Source: Immundisolibacter cernigliae
GTDB lineage: Bacteria > Pseudomonadota > Gammaproteobacteria > Immundisolibacterales > Immundisolibacteraceae
DNA: 64,000 nucleotides
Direction of reading: 5' to 3'
NCBI RefSeq assembly: GCF_001697225.1
Contig: NZ_CP014671.1
Span: forward strand, 1,488,001-1,552,000
The translations under genes were made by a program, and so were the position numbers. Within the stretch, counting starts at the first letter, position 1. Each line of letters opens with the position of its first letter. The notes below the pieces were generated by a model, which made no database searches, had not been told where the DNA came from, and was given only the letters and a program-made list of their open reading frames with translations. This document shows positions 13,809 to 23,019 of this stretch, piece by piece.

Positions 13809-14426
13809 TCAGCTGGCGGGTTCTTCGCCGGCTTCCGGCTCAGCCTTGCGCGGCGCGTGCATGGCCACTACCGGCAGATCGTGGTCGTGACCGAAGGCCA
13901 GCGCCGGGATGCTGACGCCAGGCGGCAGGACCAGATCGGACAGATGCACGGACTGGTCGATATCCATATCGCTGATGTCGACCGCAATGAATTCCGGCAG
14001 GTCCTTGGTCAGACACTCGATTTCGATTTCCGGCAGCAGATGCGACACCACGCCGCCGTGCTGCTTGACGCCGATTGACGTGTCTTCGCCGATGAAGTGC
14101 ACCGGCACCACCATGCGAAGCTTGCGGTCGGCGCTCACGCGCAGGAAATCCAGGTGCATCACCAGGCGCTTGTAGGGGTGCATCTGCACGTCGCGCAGGA
14201 CGACCTGCTCGCTGCTGCCACCCACGTCCACGCTCAGCACGTGGGAATGGAACGCTTCCCGTTCCAGGTGATGGATGATGTCGTTGTGGTCGAGTGTGAT
14301 GTCGGTGTTCGGCTGGCCGGCGCCGTAGATGACGGCCGGCACACGGCCGGCGTGGCGCAGGCGACGCGCGAAGGCGGTGCCAAGGTCGCTGCGCGGCTCG
14401 GCGGTGATCTGAAACTGGTTATCCAT
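13809..14426 (-). CDS. rplY: 50S ribosomal protein L25, long (Ctc/TL5) form
   Basis: The 205-residue reading from the ATG at 14426 gives an N-terminal 5S-rRNA-binding L25 domain (about 1–95). A C-terminal TL5 domain with an acidic end follows. This is the long form common outside enteric bacteria. An upstream in-frame extension of 23 residues looks non-conserved and was left out; the upstream side shows GGAG. The gene sits between prs and pth, the standard place. Confidence 0.95.
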   Translation of the reverse strand: MDNQFQITAEPRSDLGTAFARRLRHAGRVPAVIYGAGQPNTDITLDHNDIIHHLEREAFHSHVLSVDVGGSSEQVVLRDVQMHPYKRLVMHLDFLRVSADRKLRMVVPVHFIGEDTSIGVKQHGGVVSHLLPEIEIECLTKDLPEFIAVDISDMDIDQSVHLSDLVLPPGVSIPALAFGHDHDLPVVAMHAPRKAEPEAGEEPAS

Positions 14427-14562
14427 GGCCGAAACTCCGGGAAACGGTAAAACGCGAGCGTCGCGGGTGGCCCCGTCGCCGGTCGGGCCGGCCACGCTGC
14501 GTGGAAAAAACGGAACGTGAAATGGTACTACAGGTTCGCCTTTTGGCCGTTCGCCAGCGGCC

Positions 14563-15516
14563 TTATCCCATCAAAAGGGTGCTTACCGAATCCTCGTCGC
14601 TGATACGGCGCATGGTCTCGGCCAGCAGTTCGGAAATGCTCAGCTGACGGATGCGCGGGCAAGCCGCGGCGGCGGCTCGCAGCGGCAGGGTGTCGGTCAC
14701 CACCAGCTCGTCCAGACTGCTGTTCATGATGTTCTCGACGGCCTTGCCGGACAGTACCGGGTGCGTTACGTACGCGACCACGCGGACCGCGCCGTTCTGC
14801 TTCAGGGCGTCGGCGGCCTTGCACAGCGTGCCGGCGGTGTCGACCAGATCGTCGATCATGATGCAGGTGCGCCCAGCCACATCGCCGATGATGTTCATTA
14901 CTTGCGACTGGTTGGCACGCGGCCGGCGCTTGTCGATGATGGCCAAGTCCGCGTCGTCCAGATGCTTTGCCAAGGCCCGCGCGCGCACCACGCCACCGAC
15001 GTCCGGTGACACGACCATCAGGTCATCATAGCTGTGGCGCCAGATATCGCCCAGCAGCACTGGCGACGCGTACACGTTGTCGATGGCAATGTCGTAGAAG
15101 CCCTGGATCTGGTCGGCGTGCAGGTCCACCGTCAGCACGCGGTCGGTACCGGCGGCGGCGATCATCTTGGCCACCACCTTGGCCGAAATCGGCACCCGCG
15201 CGCCCAGCATGCGCCGGTCCTGGCGCGAGTAGCCCATGTACGGCATGACGGCCGTGATGCGTGATGCCGATGCCCGTCGCATGGCGTCCACCATGATCAG
15301 CAGCTCCATCAGGTTCTGATCGGTGGGCGCGCCGGTGGACTGGACGATGAACACGTCCTTGCCGCGCACGTTGTCGATCACTTCGACCTGCACCTCGCCG
15401 TCGCTGAAGCGGTCCACCACGACCTTGCCCAGCGGCTGGTCGAGGTATTGCGCAATGGACGCTGCCAGCTTCGGGCAGGCCGAGCCCGAAAACACCATCA
15501 TGCCGCCGTAGGCCAT
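14563..15516 (-). CDS. prs: Ribose-phosphate pyrophosphokinase
   Basis: Prs makes PRPP from ribose-5-phosphate and ATP, the precursor of nucleotides, histidine, tryptophan and NAD. The 317-residue protein shows the N-terminal [10 protein letters not shown], the flexible-loop region SRQDRR, the divalent-cation site [16 protein letters not shown] and the PRPP loop [12 protein letters not shown]. The start at 15516 ([11 protein letters not shown]) has AGGAG close upstream. It is preceded by tRNA-Gln(UUG) and ispE. Confidence 0.97.
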   Translation of the reverse strand: MAYGGMMVFSGSACPKLAASIAQYLDQPLGKVVVDRFSDGEVQVEVIDNVRGKDVFIVQSTGAPTDQNLMELLIMVDAMRRASASRITAVMPYMGYSRQDRRMLGARVPISAKVVAKMIAAAGTDRVLTVDLHADQIQGFYDIAIDNVYASPVLLGDIWRHSYDDLMVVSPDVGGVVRARALAKHLDDADLAIIDKRRPRANQSQVMNIIGDVAGRTCIMIDDLVDTAGTLCKAADALKQNGAVRVVAYVTHPVLSGKAVENIMNSSLDELVVTDTLPLRAAAAACPRIRQLSISELLAETMRRISDEDSVSTLLMG

Positions 15517-15561
15517 GGGCTCCTCGCCTGGGTCTGGAATGCGCACGTGGCGCGAGAAAAA

Positions 15562-15636
15562 TGGCTGGGGTGCCAGGATTCGAACCTGGGTATGCGGGAA
15601 TCAAAATCCCGTGCCTTACCGCTTGGCGACACCCCA
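15562..15636 (-). tRNA. tRNA-Gln (anticodon UUG)
   Basis: Reading the minus strand, acceptor TGGGGTG pairs with CACCCCA, followed by discriminator G and an encoded CCA. The anticodon loop TTTTGAT gives TTG. It lies between ispE and prs, where pseudomonads also keep a tRNA-Gln. Confidence 0.97.
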
Positions 15637-15649
15637 GCAGAAACGCGAT

Positions 15650-16489
15650 TCAGTCGGCCAGCAACGGATGGTGGTTCAGGCCGCGCACTACCCAGCCACG
15701 CCAGGGTGCCGGGAGCTGTGCCTGGGCTACATCGGCAGCCTGCCGGGCGTCGAAACGCACAAACAGGCACCCGCCGGTGCCGGAAAGATGCGCCTGGCCA
15801 AACCGGGCCAGCCATCGGTATGCCGCGTCGATCTGCGGATACAGTGCGCTGACCACGGCCAGGCAGTCGTTGCCGGTGCTCCCGCTGCGGAACTGCGAAA
15901 TTGTGATTGGCGGGGTATGGCGTGTCAATTTTGGGTGCCCAAACACGCCCGCCGTGGCGACGGCCACGCCCGGATCGACGATCAGGTACCAGGGCTCGTC
16001 AAGCTCGATCGGCGTGAGCCGATCGCCGACACCTTCCGCCCAGGCCGCCCGCCCGCCGACGAATACCGGCACATCGGCGCCCAGCGCAAGCCCGATCGCG
16101 GCCAGTTCGTCGCGCGGCAGATCGAGTTGCCACAGCCGATTGAGCGCCAGCAGCGTGGTGGCGGCGTCGGAGCTGCCGCCACCGAGCCCGCCGCCCATCG
16201 GAATGCGTTTGCTCAGTTCAATGTCCACGCCCAGCCGGCAGCCGGTGTGCGCACGCAGCGCCTGCGCCGCCCGCACGCACAGATCCTGCTGCGGCGGCAC
16301 GCCCGGCAGGGGCCTTGGCAAGCGGATTTGGTCATCGTCGCGGGGGCGCAAGCGCAGCTCGTCGCACAGGTCGACGAACTGGAACACCGTCTGCAGCAGG
16401 TGATAACCGTCCGCGCGCCGGCCTACGATGTGCAGGAATAGGTTGATCTTGGCTGGTGCCGGCCAGATGCGCCGGGTTTCAGGGGGCAT
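15650..16489 (-). CDS. ispE: 4-diphosphocytidyl-2-C-methyl-D-erythritol kinase
   Basis: IspE phosphorylates CDP-ME in the non-mevalonate isoprenoid pathway. The 279-residue GHMP kinase begins MPPETRRIWPAPAKINLFLH, with the conserved PAKINL motif. The ATP loop PMGGGLGGGSSDAA is intact, and the C-terminal motif LSGTGGCLF is present. The ATG at 16489 overlaps the true end of lolB by 11 bases. Because lolB is frameshifted, ispE lies in one open frame with the lolB start, but this is not a real fusion. Confidence 0.96.
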   Translation of the reverse strand: MPPETRRIWPAPAKINLFLHIVGRRADGYHLLQTVFQFVDLCDELRLRPRDDDQIRLPRPLPGVPPQQDLCVRAAQALRAHTGCRLGVDIELSKRIPMGGGLGGGSSDAATTLLALNRLWQLDLPRDELAAIGLALGADVPVFVGGRAAWAEGVGDRLTPIELDEPWYLIVDPGVAVATAGVFGHPKLTRHTPPITISQFRSGSTGNDCLAVVSALYPQIDAAYRWLARFGQAHLSGTGGCLFVRFDARQAADVAQAQLPAPWRGWVVRGLNHHPLLAD

Positions 16490-17098
16490 GTTCCCCGGGG
16501 GTCCAGCGCTTGATGGCGAGGCGCAGTTCGACCTCGCCCTGGCGCGCCTGCAGCTTGCTCGGCAGCATCCATGGCGGCACGGACTGGTATTCGAGGTAAC
16601 GAATTTCCCAACCGTTCTGGCGCAGCAGCGCCAAGCGGTTCTCGGCATCGAGCTGCTGCGCATCGACCGCGCCGGGGCCGGCCGACCCAGCACCCAGTAA
16701 CGCAGGCTGGCCAGTGGCAACGGCGTCTCGGGCAGGGCATCGGCCAGCAGTATGGCGGCGCTCGAGGCTTCGATTGGCGGCTCATCAGCGCGCTCAAGAC
16801 GCGCGCCAGCGGTGTTTTCCGTCAGCCGCATGGCGCCGCGACCGAACGCTCCGTGCAGGCGCAGGTCGAAGCCGTCGCTGCGTTGCCACCAGGCAACGCT
16901 GCCGCTGGCCGACTCGCCAGCACCCTTGAGCGCCAGGCGCCCCTGCAGGCCCCAGTCGCCGATCTGGTCGAGCGCCGCCAGACGATCGGCCCACGACGTG
17001 GCCGGTAGGGTGGGTGGCACCGGTCCGCGCGCGGCGCAGGCCGACAGGGCGGCCACCAGCACCAGGGCCGCCAGGCGCATCATCGGCGGCAGGGTCAC
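16479..17098 (-). pseudogene. lolB: Outer-membrane lipoprotein carrier LolB, single frameshift
   Basis: LolB receives lipoproteins from LolA and inserts them in the outer membrane; it is normally essential. The first part reads as a lipoprotein precursor (lipobox LSAC, Cys at residue 21 from the GTG start). It continues through GDWGLQGRLALKG to LRYWVLGRPAP. The frame then breaks near 16672. In the next frame the expected sequence resumes: AVDAQQLDAENRLALLRQNG and VPPWMLPSKLQA, ending KRWTPGEHAP and TGA at 16479–16481. Restoring one G (PAPGAV) repairs it. The GTG at 17098 overlaps the lbcA stop; ATG at 17083 is an alternative. A sequencing error is as likely as a true mutation. Confidence 0.85.
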
Positions 17099-18780
17099 GG
17101 GTCGAGTTTGCTCTGCACGCCCAGCAGGCGGGGATCCGTCGGTGACTTGTCGAGGCCCTCGGCCAGGACTTTGCGGGCCTCGTCGGTGCGTCCCTGTGCG
17201 TGCAGCACCTCGGCGAGGTGGGCGTAGACCTCGGCATCCGGCAGCAGGCTCAGCGCCCGTCGCAGGTAGCTCTCAGCGCCGACCAGGTCGCCCTTGCGGA
17301 ACAGCACCCAGCCCAGACTGTCCAGGATGTAGGGGTTGTCGGGTGATTGCTCCAGTGCGCGGCTGATCAGGGTGTGCGCCTCGTCCAGGCGCTCGCCGCG
17401 ATCGGCCAGCGTGTAGCCCCAGGCGTTCAGCGCGTTGGCGTTCTTGGGGTCGATTTCCAGGATACGACGCAGATCCTGCTCCATCTCGGCGGTGCGGTTC
17501 AGCTTGTCGAGCACCATCGAGCGGGCGAACAGCAGGTCCATGCTGTCGGGCTCCTGCGCCAGAGCCTCGTTGATCAGTGCCTCGGCCTGGAGCGCGCGGT
17601 TGCCTTGCAGCAACAGGTCGGACTGCGCCAGCAACAACCGCGTCCGGTTGTCGTCGGACTCTGACGCGGCTGCCGCCAGCAGCGCCACGCCGGCGTCCAG
17701 ATCGCCCTGCTGCGCCAACAGGTTTGCCCTTCGCAGCAGCGCATCGAGATAGTGTTCGCCGGCCTTGACCCGGGCGTAGCGGTCGATCGCCTGCAGCGGA
17801 TTGCCAGCGTCTTCGGCGAGTTTGCCAAGATAGAAATTCGCCTGGTCGGCCCGTTTCTCGTCGCCGGCCAGTTTCAGCAACTGTGCCCGCGCCGTGCGTC
17901 GGTCGCCGAGCTGTCCGGCAAGCAAGGCTGCCGCCAGGCGCGCATCGCCGTTGGCGGGGTCCTGTTTCAGTACTGTCTCGAAGGCATCCCGGGCGCCGGC
18001 GTAATCCTTCTCTTCCAGCAGCACCCGGGCCAGTGTCAGGCGCGCCTGCGCGTGCCGGGGATGGGTCTTCAGAAAGCCGCGCAGCAATTCACTTGCGGCC
18101 TGCGACTGGCCGGTCTGCAGCAGGACCTGCGCCCGCAGCAGCAACGCTTCGTCGACGCCGGGCTGCAATTCCAGCAGCCGGGCGGACGGCTTGTCGGCGC
18201 GCTGCGCCTGCCCCAGACCCGTGGCGGCAAGGCTGTAGGCAAACAGAGCTTCCGGATCATCCGGGCGACTTTCGAGCAGCGCGTCGAGCACGCCCAGCAG
18301 CGTTTCGGGTGGCACGTTCTGGTTCAGCAAGCGCACCAGATTCAGGTAGTCCTGGCGGCTGCTGAAATTCTTGAGTGCCAGCAAGCTGCGCAGGTGCGTG
18401 CGCGCAGCCTCGGCGTTGCCGCGTTGCAGTTCAAGGCCGGTCAACAACTGCGCCGCGTCGACGCTTTGCGGCTCGATACGCTGCCAGGCTTGCGCAGCGG
18501 CAATCGCGGCCGGCACGTCCTGACCGTACAGCGCTGCCTGCACGGCGCGCCGGGCAATCTCGGCATCGCGGGCCTGCTCGGCCACGGCGGTATACTTGGC
18601 CGCCGCTTGGGCGTAGTCGCCGCGCTGCGCGGCCATGTCGGCCAGCAGCAGCGCAAGCACCGCGTCGTCGCGGCCGGTGTCGCGCAGGGTCGCGACGGCG
18701 GCCGGCGGCGATGCAGGCGGTGGGCTGGCACAGCCCAGCAACATCGAGCCGGCGATCAGAGTAAGCAAGTGTTTGCGCAT
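17095..18780 (-). CDS. TPR-repeat lipoprotein, LbcA/PA4667-like
   Basis: This 561-residue protein begins with a lipoprotein signal (MRKHLLTLIAGSMLLGC, lipidated Cys 17). The rest is almost entirely tetratricopeptide repeats; clear repeats include the series around ALNAWGYTLADRGERLDEA, YILDSLGWVLFRKGDLVGAE and EVYAHLAEVLHAQGRTDEA. In Pseudomonas aeruginosa the gene at this place, between hemA and lolB, encodes LbcA, an outer-membrane adaptor of the CtpA protease that degrades murein hydrolases. That role here rests on synteny and architecture. It is divergent from hemA with a 123-base gap. Confidence 0.88.
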   Translation of the reverse strand: MRKHLLTLIAGSMLLGCASPPPASPPAAVATLRDTGRDDAVLALLLADMAAQRGDYAQAAAKYTAVAEQARDAEIARRAVQAALYGQDVPAAIAAAQAWQRIEPQSVDAAQLLTGLELQRGNAEAARTHLRSLLALKNFSSRQDYLNLVRLLNQNVPPETLLGVLDALLESRPDDPEALFAYSLAATGLGQAQRADKPSARLLELQPGVDEALLLRAQVLLQTGQSQAASELLRGFLKTHPRHAQARLTLARVLLEEKDYAGARDAFETVLKQDPANGDARLAAALLAGQLGDRRTARAQLLKLAGDEKRADQANFYLGKLAEDAGNPLQAIDRYARVKAGEHYLDALLRRANLLAQQGDLDAGVALLAAAASESDDNRTRLLLAQSDLLLQGNRALQAEALINEALAQEPDSMDLLFARSMVLDKLNRTAEMEQDLRRILEIDPKNANALNAWGYTLADRGERLDEAHTLISRALEQSPDNPYILDSLGWVLFRKGDLVGAESYLRRALSLLPDAEVYAHLAEVLHAQGRTDEARKVLAEGLDKSPTDPRLLGVQSKLDP

Positions 18781-18903
18781 GCCGCTTAAGACCCAGTGGC
18801 GGGGCTTTCGTTCCTGTGCCCGCGAATGGCGGGCGGGTGCGTGTTCGTTGACTATTATGCGCCCGGCGCACGGCCGAGCTACCTGACCCGCCGTCACCTC
18901 GAC

Positions 18904-20163
18904 ATGCTGTTACTCGCCCTGGGCATCAACCACCACACCGCGCCGCTGGACGTGCGCGAGCGGGTGGCCATCCTGCCCGAGCGCCTGGAGCCGCAGTTGC
19001 GTTCGCTGCTGCTGCAGCCGGACGTGGCCGAGGCCAGCCTGCTGTCCACCTGCAACCGCACCGAACTGTTGGTGGCGCTGGGCTCGCACGAATCGACCGG
19101 GGCGCTCGACTGGTTTCGGGCTGCCTGTGCCGGCCTGCAGCAACCGGTCGATCCGTACCTGGCCGTCTTTCGCGGTCCGCTGGCGGCACGGCACATGTTC
19201 CGCCTGGCGGGCGGTCTGGACTCGCTGGTGGTCGGTGAGCCGCAGATCCTGGGCCAGCTGAAAGAGTCCTACGATCTTGCCCGTCGCGTGGGCGGCGTCG
19301 GCAAATGGCTGGGCCGCGCCTATCAGCAGGCGTTTGCGGTCGCCAAGCGCATCCGCACCGACACCGCAATTGGCGCGAATCCTGTGTCGGTGGCCTTCGC
19401 CGCGGTGACTCTCGCCCGGCAGATTTTCGGCGATCTTGCCCAGCACTCGGCGCTGATCATCGGCGCCGGTGACACCGCCGAACTGACCCTGCGCCACCTG
19501 CACGGCCAGGGCGTGAAGCGAATCACGATCGCCAACCGCACCCTCGCCCGCGCCCAGCAACTGGCCGCGCCCTACGGCGCGCAGGCGGTGCCGCTGACCG
19601 CCGTGCCGTCGCTGCTGGAGCGGGCCGACATCGTGCTGTCGTCCACCAACAGCGAGCTGCCGATCCTGGGCAAGGGTACGGTGGAGAGTGCGCTCAAGGC
19701 CCGGCGTCGCAGGCCGATGTTCCTGGTGGATCTGGCCGTGCCGCGCGACATCGAGGCCGAGGTGTCCAGCCTGCGCGACGTGTACCTGTACACCGTGGAC
19801 GACCTGCGCGGCGTGGTGCAGGAAGGCCTGCAGTCGCGCCAGGCGGCAGTCGGAGAGGCCGAGCGCATCGTCGACAGCCAGGTCGACGCTTTCATGGAAT
19901 GGTGCAACGCCCAGCAGGCGGTGCCGCTGGTGCGGGCGCTGCGCGGCGGCATGCTGCGCACGCGCGATCTTGAAACCGAGCGCGCGCTGGCCGATCTGCG
20001 CCGTGGTCGCCCGCCGGAGCAGGTGATCCAGCGCCTGGCGCACGACCTCACCAACAAACTCGCCCACGGGCCGTCGGTGCAGATCCGCCGCGCCGGCGAG
20101 CAGGGCGACGCCGCCCTGCTGGACGCCGCCCGCCGCCTGCTGGGTTTTGACGAGAGTCAATGA
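18904..20163 (+). CDS. hemA: Glutamyl-tRNA reductase
   Basis: HemA reduces Glu-tRNA to glutamate-1-semialdehyde, the first committed step of C5 heme synthesis. The 419-residue protein has the catalytic cysteine in [10 protein letters not shown] (C50). The segment [18 protein letters not shown] is conserved. An NADPH Rossmann site follows ([15 protein letters not shown]), then the C-terminal dimerisation helix. The ATG at 18904 is preferred over longer in-frame starts because [19 protein letters not shown] is the normal N-terminus. The stop overlaps the prfA start by four bases (ATGA). Confidence 0.97.
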   Translation: MLLLALGINHHTAPLDVRERVAILPERLEPQLRSLLLQPDVAEASLLSTCNRTELLVALGSHESTGALDWFRAACAGLQQPVDPYLAVFRGPLAARHMFRLAGGLDSLVVGEPQILGQLKESYDLARRVGGVGKWLGRAYQQAFAVAKRIRTDTAIGANPVSVAFAAVTLARQIFGDLAQHSALIIGAGDTAELTLRHLHGQGVKRITIANRTLARAQQLAAPYGAQAVPLTAVPSLLERADIVLSSTNSELPILGKGTVESALKARRRRPMFLVDLAVPRDIEAEVSSLRDVYLYTVDDLRGVVQEGLQSRQAAVGEAERIVDSQVDAFMEWCNAQQAVPLVRALRGGMLRTRDLETERALADLRRGRPPEQVIQRLAHDLTNKLAHGPSVQIRRAGEQGDAALLDAARRLLGFDESQ

Positions 20164-21245
20164 AACCGTCCATCGAAACCCGCCTGCGCTCGGCCAGCGA
20201 ACGGCACCAGGAGCTGACCGTGCTGCTCTCGGACCCGGCCCTGTCCGACGACGGCCAGCGCTACGCCGCCCTGGCACGCGAGCATGCGGAGCTGACGCCC
20301 ACCACCGACGGCTACCGGCGTTACCTGGACACCCTGGCCGCGCTCGAAGAGGCGCAAAGCCTGGCAGCCGGCGACGATGCAGAGCTGCGCGAACTGGCCC
20401 GCCAGGAGCTGCCCGAGATCGAACAGCGCCTGGCGGGCATTGAAGCCGAACTGCAACACCTGCTGTTGCCGGCCGACCCCGATGACCGGCGCAACGTCTT
20501 TCTGGAAATCCGCGCCGGCACCGGCGGCGACGAGGCGGCGCTGTTTGCCGGCGATTTGCTGCGCATGTACCTGCGCTATGCGGAAACCCAGGGCTGGCAG
20601 TGCGAGATCGTCAGCGCGCACGAGGGCGAGCACGGCGGCTACAAGGAAGTGATTGTGCGCATCGAGGGCCGCGGCGTGTACGCGCGCCTGAAGTTCGAGT
20701 CCGGCGGCCACCGCGTGCAGCGCGTGCCGGTCACCGAGGCGCAGGGCCGCATCCACACCTCGGCCTGTACCGTCGCCATCCTGCCGGAGGTGGACGAGGT
20801 CGACGACATTCCGATCAACCCCGCCGACCTGCGCGTGGACACCTACCGCGCCTCCGGAGCCGGCGGCCAGCACGTCAACAAGACCGATTCGGCCATTCGC
20901 ATCACCCACCTGCCGACCGGCACCGTGGTGGAGTGCCAGGACGAGCGCTCGCAACACAAGAACCGCGCCCGCGCCATGGCGCTGCTCAAATCCCGCCTGC
21001 TGGAGGCCGAACGCCAGCGCCAGCATGCCCAGGAAGCCGCCACCCGGCGCAGCCTGGTCGGTTCCGGCGACCGCTCCGAGCGCATCCGCACCTACAACTT
21101 TCCGCAGGGCCGCGTCACCGACCACCGCATCAACCTGACCCTGTACAAGATCGATCAGGTGATGGCCGGCGACCTGGACGCCCTGATCGAACCGCTGCGG
21201 CGCGAGTACGAGGCCGAGCAATTGATGATCCTGGGGATCGCATGA
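20160..21245 (+). CDS. prfA: Peptide chain release factor 1
   Basis: RF1 terminates translation at UAG and UAA. The 361-residue protein has the catalytic GGQ loop in [16 protein letters not shown]. The PST-type anticodon region in domain 2 (around [15 protein letters not shown]) and the C-terminal [17 protein letters not shown] are also present. It overlaps hemA upstream and prmC downstream, each by ATGA. Coupling to prmC makes sense because PrmC methylates the GGQ glutamine. Confidence 0.98.
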   Translation: MKPSIETRLRSASERHQELTVLLSDPALSDDGQRYAALAREHAELTPTTDGYRRYLDTLAALEEAQSLAAGDDAELRELARQELPEIEQRLAGIEAELQHLLLPADPDDRRNVFLEIRAGTGGDEAALFAGDLLRMYLRYAETQGWQCEIVSAHEGEHGGYKEVIVRIEGRGVYARLKFESGGHRVQRVPVTEAQGRIHTSACTVAILPEVDEVDDIPINPADLRVDTYRASGAGGQHVNKTDSAIRITHLPTGTVVECQDERSQHKNRARAMALLKSRLLEAERQRQHAQEAATRRSLVGSGDRSERIRTYNFPQGRVTDHRINLTLYKIDQVMAGDLDALIEPLRREYEAEQLMILGIA

Positions 21246-22108
21246 GCGCCGTTGCCGCAACCGAACATGCCGGGCCGACCGTGCAGGCTCTGCTGGCCGC
21301 GGCGCGCCGGCGCTGCGCCGGCAACAGCGCCGCGGCGGGCGATTGCGCCCTGCTGCTGGCGCTGGCGCTCGACGTGCCGCGCGCCTGGCTGCTGGCCCAT
21401 GCCGAGCAGCGCCCCGACGATGCGGCGCTGGGCCGTTTCGAGACCCTGCTGCGGCGCCGCCTGGCCGGCGAGCCGATGGCTTATCTGCGCGGCCGGCAGG
21501 GCTTCTGGTCGCTGGAGCTCGACGTCACGCCCGACGTATTGGTGCCGCGTCCCGAGACCGAACTGCTGGTGGAACTGGCGCTGGCGTGCATGGGCGAATG
21601 CGGCCGGCTGGCCGATCTTGGCACCGGCAGCGGCGCAATCGCGCTGGCGCTGGCCAGCACGCGGCCGCACTGGCAGATCGTCGCCACCGACCGCAGCGCC
21701 GCCGCGCTGGCGGTGGCCGACGGCAATGCCGCGCGGCTGGGTTTGAGCGTGGAGTTCCGGCAAGGCGACTGGTTCGCGCCGCTGGCCGGTGAGCGCTTCG
21801 ACATCATCGTCAGCAATCCGCCCTACATCGCTGCGCACGACACCTGCCTGGAGGGCGACGGCGTTCGCCGCGAGCCGCGCGCGGCGCTGGTCGCGGGCGA
21901 CGATGGCCTGGCCGACCTGGCGGCGATCATCGCCGGCAGCGCGGCGCATCTTTCGCCCGGCGGCTGGCTGCTGCTGGAACATGGGGCCGATCAAGGTCCA
22001 GCGGTGCGCGCGCTGCTGGCCAGCGCCGGCTTCGTCGCCCTGGCCACCCACGCCGACCTGGCCAGCCGGCCGCGTGTCACCCTGGGTCGCCTGCCATGCG
22101 CGAACTGA
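21242..22108 (+). CDS. prmC: Peptide chain release factor N5-glutamine methyltransferase
   Basis: PrmC methylates the glutamine of the GGQ motif in RF1 and RF2 with S-adenosylmethionine. The 288-residue protein has an N-terminal helical domain, then the SAM site [15 protein letters not shown] and the catalytic NPPY ([10 protein letters not shown]). [11 protein letters not shown] precedes the SAM site as expected. The start ATG overlaps the prfA stop. The end overlaps moeB by 13 bases. Confidence 0.97.
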   Translation: MSAVAATEHAGPTVQALLAAARRRCAGNSAAAGDCALLLALALDVPRAWLLAHAEQRPDDAALGRFETLLRRRLAGEPMAYLRGRQGFWSLELDVTPDVLVPRPETELLVELALACMGECGRLADLGTGSGAIALALASTRPHWQIVATDRSAAALAVADGNAARLGLSVEFRQGDWFAPLAGERFDIIVSNPPYIAAHDTCLEGDGVRREPRAALVAGDDGLADLAAIIAGSAAHLSPGGWLLLEHGADQGPAVRALLASAGFVALATHADLASRPRVTLGRLPCAN

Positions 22109-22863
22109 ACGACGACGAACTGCACCGCTACGCCCGCCAGCTGGTGCTGCCGGAGGTGGACTTCGCTGGCCAACTGCAGCTGCTGGAGGCGCGCGTGCTG
22201 ATCGTCGGGCTGGGCGGCCTGGGCTCGCCGGCAGCCCTGTACCTGGCCGGCGCCGGAGTGGGCGAACTGGTGGTGGCCGATCACGACCAGGTGGATGTTT
22301 CCAATCTGCACCGCCAGGTGCTGCACCGCACGGCGGATGTTGGCCGGCCCAAGGCCGAATCGGCCCGCGACGCGCTGCTGGCGCTCAATCCGACCATCCG
22401 CGTCACGCCGATTACCGGCCGCATGGACGAAGGTACGCTGGCCACGCAGGTGGCAGCCGTGGACCTGGTGCTGGACTGCACCGACAACTTCGACACCCGC
22501 TTCGCCATCAACGCCGCCTGCGCGGCGGCCCGCAAGCCGCTGGTGTCGGGCGCCGCCATCCGCTTCGAGGGCCAGGTGTCGGTGTTCCGCCTGGACCGGC
22601 CGGACGCGCCCTGTTATCGCTGCCTGTACCGCGACGCCGGCGCCGAGGCCGAGCACTGTGCGCGGGTCGGCGTGCTGCCGCCGGTGGTTGGCGTGATCGG
22701 CGCCATGCAGGCGCTGGAGGCGCTCAAGGTGCTGCTGGGCATGGAAACCGGCCTCGCCGGCCGGCTGCTGATCTTCGACGGCCGGCGCAGCGAATGGCGC
22801 GCCATTGGCCTGCGTCAGGACCCGGACTGCCCGGTCTGCCGGGCCCGGCAGGCACCGGCCTGA
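22096..22863 (+). CDS. moeB: Molybdopterin-synthase adenylyltransferase MoeB (HesA/ThiF family)
   Basis: E1-like enzymes of this family adenylate the C-terminal glycine of a small sulfur carrier such as MoaD or ThiS. The 255-residue protein has the nucleotide site VLIVGLGGLGSPAALYLAGAG and the DHDQVDVSNLHRQ segment. Two CxxC zinc pairs are visible (PCYRCLYRD and CPVCRARQ). No rhodanese domain is attached. The order hemA–prfA–prmC–moeB is that of pseudomonads. No other molybdopterin or thiamine gene is nearby, so the exact carrier protein is not shown. Confidence 0.92.
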   Translation: MRELNDDELHRYARQLVLPEVDFAGQLQLLEARVLIVGLGGLGSPAALYLAGAGVGELVVADHDQVDVSNLHRQVLHRTADVGRPKAESARDALLALNPTIRVTPITGRMDEGTLATQVAAVDLVLDCTDNFDTRFAINAACAAARKPLVSGAAIRFEGQVSVFRLDRPDAPCYRCLYRDAGAEAEHCARVGVLPPVVGVIGAMQALEALKVLLGMETGLAGRLLIFDGRRSEWRAIGLRQDPDCPVCRARQAPA

Positions 22864-22890
22864 GGCCGCATCCGTGGCAGTGGCGCCCTT

Positions 22891-22979
22891 GTGGGAGCGG
22901 CGCCTCGCCGCGAATCTTCAGAATCTTCGATCAAGCATTCGGCCCGACGGCGGGCCTCCCACACTCGGAATGGGAGGCC
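22891..22979. repeat. REP-like inverted pair in the moeB–ligase gap
   Basis: GTGGGAG followed by the hairpin GCGGCG-CCT-CGCCGC (22897–22911) faces an inverted copy of the same plan, GCCCG-ACGG-CGGGC with CTCCCAC, at 22943–22962. An overlapping perfect hairpin GGCCTCCCA / TGGGAGGCC spans 22953–22979. The head sequence GTGGGAG plus a palindrome is typical of REP elements in high-GC gammaproteobacteria. It lies between two convergent genes. There is no T run, but the hairpins could still protect or end both transcripts. Confidence 0.6.
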
Positions 22980-23019
22980 GTGGCCGCGCATCGGAGCGAC
23001 AGGCCGCGACTGCTGGCCG

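Noticed and set aside
15650-17098. One continuous 482-codon frame that looks like a LolB–IspE fusion
   Set aside because: The middle part is out-of-frame lolB; the true lolB end, stop and ispE start are present, so it is a frameshift and not a fusion.
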